Of a stretch of 6,555 bases of DNA, positions 6,001-6,555 are shown one piece after another. Origin of the DNA: Bacteroidota bacterium (GTDB lineage: Bacteria; Bacteroidota; Bacteroidia; Chitinophagales; Saprospiraceae). Made by a program: the position numbers and the translations under genes. The stretch covers positions 1-6,555 of the forward strand of contig QQUB01000063.1 of NCBI GenBank assembly GCA_008501835.1. Reading direction: 5' to 3'. Positions within the stretch are counted from its first letter, which is position 1. Every line of letters begins with the position of its first letter. The notes beneath the pieces are model-generated. The model did not search any database, was not told the DNA's origin, and saw only the letters and a list, made by a program, of their open reading frames with translations.

Positions 6001-6497
6001 TGACGGATTACATTCCCGATGGCATGAGTTATGTCGGCAGCGGCTGGACGGTCAATGGCGGAATTGCCACTCAGATAATTTCCAGTCTTGCTTCAGGCGA
6101 AACTACTACACTGAATATTACCCTGAGTATAGACGATGATTACCAGGGGACAATGTTATTGAATTGTGCAGAGATCAGTGAAGATGATAATGCACTCGAT
6201 TTGCCGGATGAAGACAGTACACCTGATCAGAATCCGAATAATGATCCGGATGATGAGGATGATTTCGATTGCGAACCGATTACGGTTGAACAAACCTTTG
6301 ACCTTGCTCTGGATAAGGATCTGTTGAGTAATGGTCCGTTTGTACCAGGCAGCACTGTAGAGTACGAAATCCATGTGACCAATGAAGGTACGTTGGATGC
6401 AACCAATGTTGAAGTGACTGATTATATCCCTGATGGTATGAATTACGTTGGCGGCGGCTGGTCGGTAAGCGGTAGTAGTTCTCCTCAGGTGATGTGA
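3..6497 (+). CDS. Giant multidomain surface/secreted adhesin-like protein with tandem DUF11 repeats (5' partial; 3' end doubtful)
   Basis: One uninterrupted frame of about 2,160 codons covers almost the whole window. A GTG at 15 could be read as a start, but the codons before it (C-G-S-D-V, then P-S-N-I-V-T-K) match the end of the A modules further on (C-G-x-E-x-S-N-I-[IV]-T-K-E-V), so coding continues upstream and the true start is outside the window. No ribosome binding site or signal peptide is visible. Domain order is Ig/PKD-like, two Cys-rich A modules, SprB-like, two DUF11-type domains, SdrD-B-like, a Cys/Pro-rich module, Ig-like, then seven tandem DUF11 units. All are extracellular beta-sandwich types, with no catalytic motif and no membrane segment. 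The likely role is a long stalk or adhesin on the surface of a Bacteroidota cell; this is inferred from the architecture, not proven. The protein is strongly acidic. The terminal TGA falls in mid-domain, and homology continues beyond it, so the 3' end is suspect. Confidence 0.93.
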   Translation, partial: CGSDVPSNIVTKSVFDGDSVVAGPDETICEGESTQITATPGGGSPPYTYTWDQGLGSGSSHTVSPMVTTTYSVTLEDGNGCFAYDNVTITVSQPLEDGGQIGGEESQCGPYDPEIIYSVIEPEGGLCGDYEFNGEDCCDNGDKPVSFVLLYNGESCAESANNQGEIGGKWDCSGDAGGDANVYIEVNDGQFSGNVSINSTFMVSNGGSNLSNPIEVTIYDQQGGTQLQYIEIHTSCSAPIVNGDQFGSLVLISSEFDDGYSCGSTFQGADYQWQEKVEGGSWTDIPGATEADYDPPFITETTQYRRLASNCGCGEESSNIITKEVTSLDPGEIEDDEVNCGPFDPEEITNVTSASDGEPPIVTGESCCEDGFKPAVLTMRYTGEGCSATVTTQPDDKWNCDGDPGFAGSVYIVANDDDDPNDGLIWFTGTVNLNENFIVDADNAGESKLKSNTIIHIFDVQGGTLLQKVNFHTSCSQPLATGDQWGASLLLHIVAEDGNTCGSEECELTYQWQSRPGTSGTFVDIPGATEETYDPPFITETTQYQRLAISCTCGTEASNIVTKEVTDGPDVTVIVNSDETCAGNDGSLTANPSGGTSPYFYQWDDTNNSTTQTISGLPAGTYNVTVTDSAGCESTGSGVVESRCFDLALQKVVTNSGPYIQGDNISFTITVTNQGTVDATNVELTDYIPDGLTLNDGSWSQSGSLATRTIAGPIAANGGTASVTIGFTIDNDFFEECFINCAEISGAENAFGLTDWDSSFDQDKTNDAGGQAESPADDYIDGDGTGTPGDGVAATDEDDQDPVKIYLPVVTHTKTITNVALNPDGVTYDATYDIVVTNSGQVPGQYDLEDLPSFDGDLSINSANYTSDAPGNSGGSLNGNGPWELADDQSIGSGDVHTYTLTVNVSLNLTDGQSDDQYAPCGSTTGTPQAGEGLFNESFLDLNNDGNPEEIKWDCGDLPNKIGDYVWEDRDRDGIQDPEESGVPDITVNLKNANNQVIETTTTGPNGEYCFIDLDPGDYSVEFIVPYEYRFTVRDVPSDDSVDSDADASTNGMTHVVTVEETTIDITIDGGIYLRPFPGLEDPCGCLNNSTTSVDGQFSEEIAISHAYEGDTWVLIAQTGMYLETSPAPPAAPIPVPLGTVFIEADTVNNDLSTYILDFIHIEEGGYSATMTNGFDTLSISNVCYYPEFIELDIPNEPLCVNDDPVPLAGVPNIPGTVNFYLNGNLITEIDPSQLGVGTFELTAEIIPDDPEECIERVITSLVVISDGCIADLALDKSLISVGPFVPGSTVEYQISVTNEGTLDATTVEVTDYIPDGMSYVSGGWTVNGNIATQTINGLAVGATANLSITLMIDDDYQGTMLLNCAEISEDTNINNEPDQDSTPDQNPNNDPDDEDDFDCEPITVDHTFDLALDKSLVSVGPFVPGSTVEYQISVTNEGTLDATNIEVTDYIPDGMSYVGGGWTVAGSIATQTISSLAVGATQTLNIVLEIDDDYQGETLTNCAEISADDNALNEPDQDSTPDQNPNNDPDDEDDFDCEPITVDQTFDLSLDKSLVSAGPFVPGSTVEYQISVTNEGTLDATNIEVTDYIPDGMSYVGGGWTVAGSIATQTISSLAVGATTTLNIILEIDDDYQGTILTNCAEISEDDNALDEPDHDSTPDQNPNNDPDDEDDFDCEPITVEQTFDLALDKSLLSNGPFVPGSTVEYEISVTNEGTLDATNVEVTDYIPDGMSYVGGGWTVNGNIATQMIASIAVGSTITLNIVLEIDDDYQGTMLVNCAEISEDDNALDEPDQDSTPDQNPNNDPDDEDDFDCEPITVDQTFDLALDKDRISIGPFEPGSTVVYEISVTNEGTLDATNVEVTDYIPDGMSYVGGGWSVNGSIATQTIGSLAVGATTTLSITLMVDDDFQGTSLVNCAEISEDDNALNEPDIDSTPDQNPNNDPDDEDDFDCAPLTIGQTFDLALDKALLNIGPFVPGSNVEYQISVTNQGTLTATDIEVTDYIPDGMSYVGSGWTVNGGIATQIISSLASGETTTLNITLSIDDDYQGTMLLNCAEISEDDNALDLPDEDSTPDQNPNNDPDDEDDFDCEPITVEQTFDLALDKDLLSNGPFVPGSTVEYEIHVTNEGTLDATNVEVTDYIPDGMNYVGGGWSVSGSSSPQVM
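60..275 (+). other. Ig-like/PKD-like extracellular domain
   Basis: About 72 residues from V-V-A-G-P-D-E-T-I-C-E-G to V-T-I-T-V. The pattern of an early 'I-C-x-G' strand, a Gly-rich 'T-P-G-G-G-x-P-P-Y-T-Y-x-W' segment, a 'T-T-T-Y-S-V-T-L' strand and a 'D-G-N-G-C' turn is typical of PKD/Ig-like modules in Bacteroidota gliding and secreted proteins. The two Cys (in I-C-E-G and G-C-F) are spaced as in those families and may pair. It probably acts as a rigid spacer or a carbohydrate/protein contact module; no binding residues can be named. Confidence 0.75.
294..977 (+). repeat. A module copy 1: Cys-rich beta domain plus Ig-like domain
   Basis: About 228 residues, clearly homologous to 990-1697. 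It opens with Q-C-G-P-Y-D-P-E, followed by a Cys-rich domain carrying C-C-D-N-G-D-K-P, a Y-N-G-E-S-C strand, K-W-D-C-S-G-D, V-Y-I-E-V-N-D, an F-S-G-N-V strand and the block H-T-S-C-S-A-P-I-V-N-G-D-Q-F-G. From about 813 an Ig-like domain follows, with Y-Q-W-Q, W-T-D-I-P-G-A-T, Y-D-P-P-F-I-T-E-T-T-Q-Y and an ending C-G-C-G-E-E-S-S-N. The Cys-rich part resembles an uncharacterised domain that I recall from bacterial surface proteins (HTSCS-x-P and GDQFG signatures); I do not assign it a family number. The many Cys suggest disulphides formed outside the cytoplasm. Confidence 0.8.
990..1697 (+). repeat. A module copy 2: Cys-rich beta domain plus Ig-like domain
   Basis: Second copy of the module at 294-977, slightly longer (about 236 residues). 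It keeps the landmarks in the same order: N-C-G-P-F-D-P-E, C-C-E-D-G-F-K-P, Y-T-G-E-G-C-S-A, K-W-N-C-D-G-D-P-G, V-Y-I-V-A-N, F-T-G-T-V, H-T-S-C-S-Q-P-L-A-T-G-D-Q-W-G, then the Ig-like part from about 1530 (Y-Q-W-Q, D-I-P-G-A-T, Y-D-P-P-F-I-T-E-T-T-Q-Y, S-N-I-V-T-K-E-V). An insertion with four consecutive Asp followed by P-N-D (from 1248) is absent from copy 1 and could be a metal-binding or exposed loop. Divergence from copy 1 is substantial except in the P-F-I-T-E-T-T-Q-Y region, so this is an old duplication. Confidence 0.8.
1713..1922 (+). other. SprB-like repeat domain
   Basis: About 70 residues with the hallmarks of the SprB repeat of Bacteroidota gliding-motility adhesins: an early C-A-G-N-D-G-S-L-T strand, G-G-T-S-P-Y-x-Y-x-W, a T-I-S-G-L-P-A-G-T-Y-N-V-T-V-T-D block and a closing S-A-G-C. 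In SprB-type proteins such repeats form part of a cell-surface filament moved by the gliding machinery or used for adhesion. A single copy is present here, so it supports surface location and lineage rather than a specific motility function. Confidence 0.82.
1935..2429 (+). other. DUF11 domain, divergent first copy
   Basis: About 165 residues starting F-D-L-A-L-Q-K. It contains the DUF11 core I-T-V-T-N-Q-G-T-V-D-A-T-N-V, T-D-Y-I-P-D-G-L and I-N-C-A-E-I-S, collinear with the repeats from 3813 onward. It is longer than those 138-residue units. The difference lies mainly in the C-terminal acidic linker, which here is Gly/Asp-rich (D-G-D-G-T-G-T-P-G-D-G and D-E-D-D-Q-D-P) and lacks the invariant linker and its Cys. 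It has two nearby Cys (E-C-F-I-N-C). It is probably an independent, older DUF11 copy from which, or alongside which, the tandem array arose. Confidence 0.85.
2433..2879 (+). other. DUF11-like beta-sandwich domain, second type
   Basis: About 149 residues from T-H-T-K-T-I to W-D-C-G-D-L-P. The segment V-T-Y-D-A-T-Y-D-I-V-V-T-N-S-G followed by Y-D-L-E-D-L-P and later H-T-Y-T-L-T-V-N-V is the strand pattern of DUF11-type domains, but it lacks the T-D-Y-I-P-D-G motif of the other copies. Near its end a D-L-N-N-D-G-N-P-E-E loop looks like a calcium-binding Asp/Asn loop. Comparable domains sit directly before SdrD-B domains in other bacterial surface proteins, as here. The family call is moderate; it could also be described simply as an Ig-like spacer. 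Confidence 0.6.
2880..3230 (+). other. SdrD-B/Cna-B-like domain with calcium-loop motif
   Basis: About 117 residues. It starts K-I-G-D-Y-V-W-E-D-R-D-R-D-G-I-Q-D, the signature of SdrD-B domains, whose D-x-D-x-D-G-like loop binds calcium in staphylococcal Sdr proteins. It continues with G-V-P-D-I-T-V-N-L, a T-G-P-N-G-E-Y-C-F-I-D-L-D-P-G-D-Y-S-V strand pair and D-S-D-A-D. The Cna-B-like fold stiffens surface stalks. The acidic loop residues are intact, so calcium-dependent rigidity is plausible but inferred. The domain sits between the DUF11-type pair and the Cys/Pro-rich module. Confidence 0.88.
3231..3560 (+). other. Cys/Pro-rich extracellular module of unassigned family
   Basis: About 110 residues: D-P-C-G-C-L-N-N-S-T near the start, G-Q-F-S-E-E-I, G-D-T-W-V-L-I-A-Q-T-G-M-Y, a Pro/Ala-rich stretch at 3378-3419 (S-P-A-P-P-A-A-P-I-P-V-P), then G-G-Y-S-A-T-M-T-N-G and N-V-C-Y-Y. 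I recall similar 'PC-x-CLNN-(S/A)T' and 'SPAPPAAP' modules in large Saprospiria-type surface proteins, but I cannot name a family or function. The strand-like spacing suggests another beta domain, with the Pro-rich stretch as an exposed loop. Confidence 0.55.
3570..3806 (+). other. Ig-like domain preceding the DUF11 array
   Basis: About 79 residues. The opening (I-P-N-E-P-L-C-V-N-D-D-P-V-P-L-A-G-V-P), F-Y-L-N-G and the strand G-T-F-E-L-T-A-E-I followed by C-I-E-R-V-I are typical of Bacteroidota Ig-like/PKD-like modules, in which an early C-x-N-D and a late Cys mark the sandwich. It ends at S-D-G-C immediately before the first tandem DUF11 unit, so it is the junction between the mixed-domain region and the homogeneous repeat stalk. 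Confidence 0.6.
3813..4226 (+). repeat. DUF11 unit R1
   Basis: First array unit. It begins A-D-L-A-L-D-K instead of F-D-L, reads S-L-I-S-V after the Lys, and has the most divergent pre-linker (E-D-T-N-I-N-N-E-P-D). Its linker (4131-4207) differs from that of R2 by a single base over 77 bp. Confidence 0.93.
4227..4640 (+). repeat. DUF11 unit R2
   Basis: Reads S-L-V-S-V after the Lys and ends V-D-Q-T. By direct count it has 29 acidic residues (20 Asp, 9 Glu) against one Lys and no Arg. Its 104-bp core at 4263-4366 differs from R3 (4677-4780) at two silent positions only. Confidence 0.95.
4641..5054 (+). repeat. DUF11 unit R3
   Basis: Close sister of R2 in its first half. It reads F-D-L-S-L-D-K-S-L-V-S-A, has D-E-P-D-H-D in the pre-linker, and ends V-E-Q-T, an ending shared with R6. 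Confidence 0.95.
5055..5468 (+). repeat. DUF11 unit R4
   Basis: Reads S-L-L-S-N after the Lys and Y-E-I-S-V rather than Y-Q-I-S-V. A stretch of 62 bp (5121-5182) is identical to R5 (5535-5596). At protein level its N-terminal half is the closest match to the partial unit R7. Confidence 0.95.
5469..5882 (+). repeat. DUF11 unit R5
   Basis: Carries the only Arg of the six complete units (D-K-D-R-I-S-I). It also has F-E-P-G-S-T-V-V-Y and a changed end, D-C-A-P-L-T-I-G-Q-T in place of D-C-E-P-I-T-V-x-x-T. Confidence 0.95.
5883..6296 (+). repeat. DUF11 unit R6
   Basis: Most divergent unit in the fold core: A-L-L-N-I after the Lys, T-N-Q-G-T-L-T-A-T-D in place of T-N-E-G-T-L-D-A-T-N, G-S-G-W, and L-A-S-G-E. 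The linker is unchanged in protein. Confidence 0.95.
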
Positions 6498-6555
6498 GAG
6501 CTTGCAGCGTGAGAAATTGTCAGCCACAACGTAACCTCATTGGTAGATGAGGAAT
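6297..6555 (+). repeat. DUF11 unit R7, partial and interrupted by two in-frame TGA codons
   Basis: Clean homology from F-D-L-A-L-D-K-D-L-L-S-N to Y-V-G-G-G-W-S-V-S-G (through 6473). After that the codons diverge (S-S-P-Q-V-M for the usual I-A-T-Q-x-I) and TGA occurs at 6495-6497 and 6510-6512. Even so, the later codons still fit the repeat (L-A-A-stop-E, then N-V-T-x-L-V-D-E-E at 6528-6554) at the expected offset. The unit runs off the right edge. Confidence 0.85.
6477..6555 (+). other. Degraded or error-laden end of repeat R7
   Basis: Aligned with R2, the codon at 6546 (Asp of V-D-E-E) lies 83 codons after the unit's Phe, exactly as the Asp of I-D-D-D does in R2. The TGA at 6510 lies at codon offset 71, where R2 has the conserved Gly of A-V-G-A. 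Frame and register are therefore intact, and only substitutions separate this stretch from a normal repeat. No terminator or downstream gene start is visible. The pattern suggests poor sequence quality at the end of an assembled piece, or recent pseudogenisation, rather than a real C-terminus. Confidence 0.7.

Larger units (their letters stand above)
3813..6555 (+). repeat. Tandem array of 414-bp DUF11 repeat units (6 complete + 1 partial)
   Basis: Six complete units of exactly 414 bp (138 residues) start at 3813, 4227, 4641, 5055, 5469 and 5883; a seventh starts at 6297 and runs off the window. Each unit reads [F/A]-D-L-[AS]-L-D-K, G-P-F-x-P-G-S, Y-[QE]-I-S-V-T-N-[EQ]-G-T-L, V-T-D-Y-I-P-D-G-M-S-Y-V, G-W, I-D-D-D-Y-Q-G-like, N-C-A-E-I-S, then a long Asp-rich linker ending D-F-D-C. 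DUF11 domains are Ig-like sandwiches found in repeat stalks of surface proteins. I infer a rigid, highly acidic stalk projecting other domains from the cell, possibly calcium-stabilised. The array continues past the right edge, so the true copy number is unknown. Confidence 0.95.

Noticed and set aside
3..6497. Catalytic or toxin function (for example an enzyme head domain)
   Set aside because: Every segment reads as an extracellular beta-sandwich or Cys-rich structural module. I found no catalytic motif, so no enzymatic role is claimed.
5067..6527. Longer antisense ORFs (5067-5465, 5475-5660, 6156-6527)
   Set aside because: They share the same Ile/Arg-rich reverse translation of the DUF11 repeat (for example I-I-R-I-I-I-R-I from the GAT-rich linker). 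This is low-complexity shadow coding, not independent genes.
3813..6555. CRISPR array or other short-spacer repeat array
   Set aside because: The regular units are 414 bp, fully coding in one frame, and have no short direct repeats separated by unique spacers.
6498..6555. Intergenic region or terminator after the stop
   Set aside because: The stretch still aligns codon by codon with the DUF11 repeat, and I see no GC-rich hairpin followed by a T run.

Overview
The whole window is the inside of one very long gene on the + strand. It encodes a giant, modular, extracellular surface or secreted protein. The reading frame is already open at base 3 and runs without interruption to a TGA at 6495-6497, about 2,160 codons. 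Neither natural end is visible: the left edge cuts into a domain, and the right edge cuts into the seventh copy of a tandem repeat. Nothing in the window supports a second gene, an RNA gene, a promoter or a terminator.

The domain set suggests Bacteroidota, most likely a Saprospiria/Lewinella-like or marine flavobacterial lineage. It combines PKD/Ig-like modules, a SprB-type repeat, several DUF11 domains, an SdrD-B-like domain and a Cys/Pro-rich module that I associate from memory with Saprospiria adhesins. This lineage call rests on family knowledge, not on a database search. Such proteins are normally exported and finished with a C-terminal type IX secretion or gliding-motility sorting domain, but no such domain falls inside the window, and neither does the signal peptide.

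Layout: (1) the tail of one Cys-rich 'A' module at the left edge; (2) an Ig/PKD-like domain, 60-275; (3) two successive A modules, 294-977 and 990-1697, each a Cys-rich beta domain plus an Ig-like domain; (4) a SprB-like repeat, 1713-1922; (5) a DUF11 domain and a DUF11-like domain, 1935-2879; (6) an SdrD-B/Cna-B-like domain, 2880-3230; (7) a Cys/Pro-rich module, 3231-3560, and an Ig-like domain, 3570-3806; (8) a tandem array of DUF11 units of exactly 414 bp (138 residues), with six complete copies and a partial seventh, from 3813 to the right edge.

The most notable points are these. The array keeps an exact 414-bp period with no indels. Its Asp-rich inter-domain linker is invariant in protein despite synonymous DNA changes. 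The array has an extreme negative charge (6 Lys and 1 Arg in 828 residues). In the last about 80 bp, repeat homology continues in the same frame and register straight through two in-frame TGA codons, so the apparent stop at 6497 is probably a sequence-end artefact or recent decay rather than the true C-terminus.
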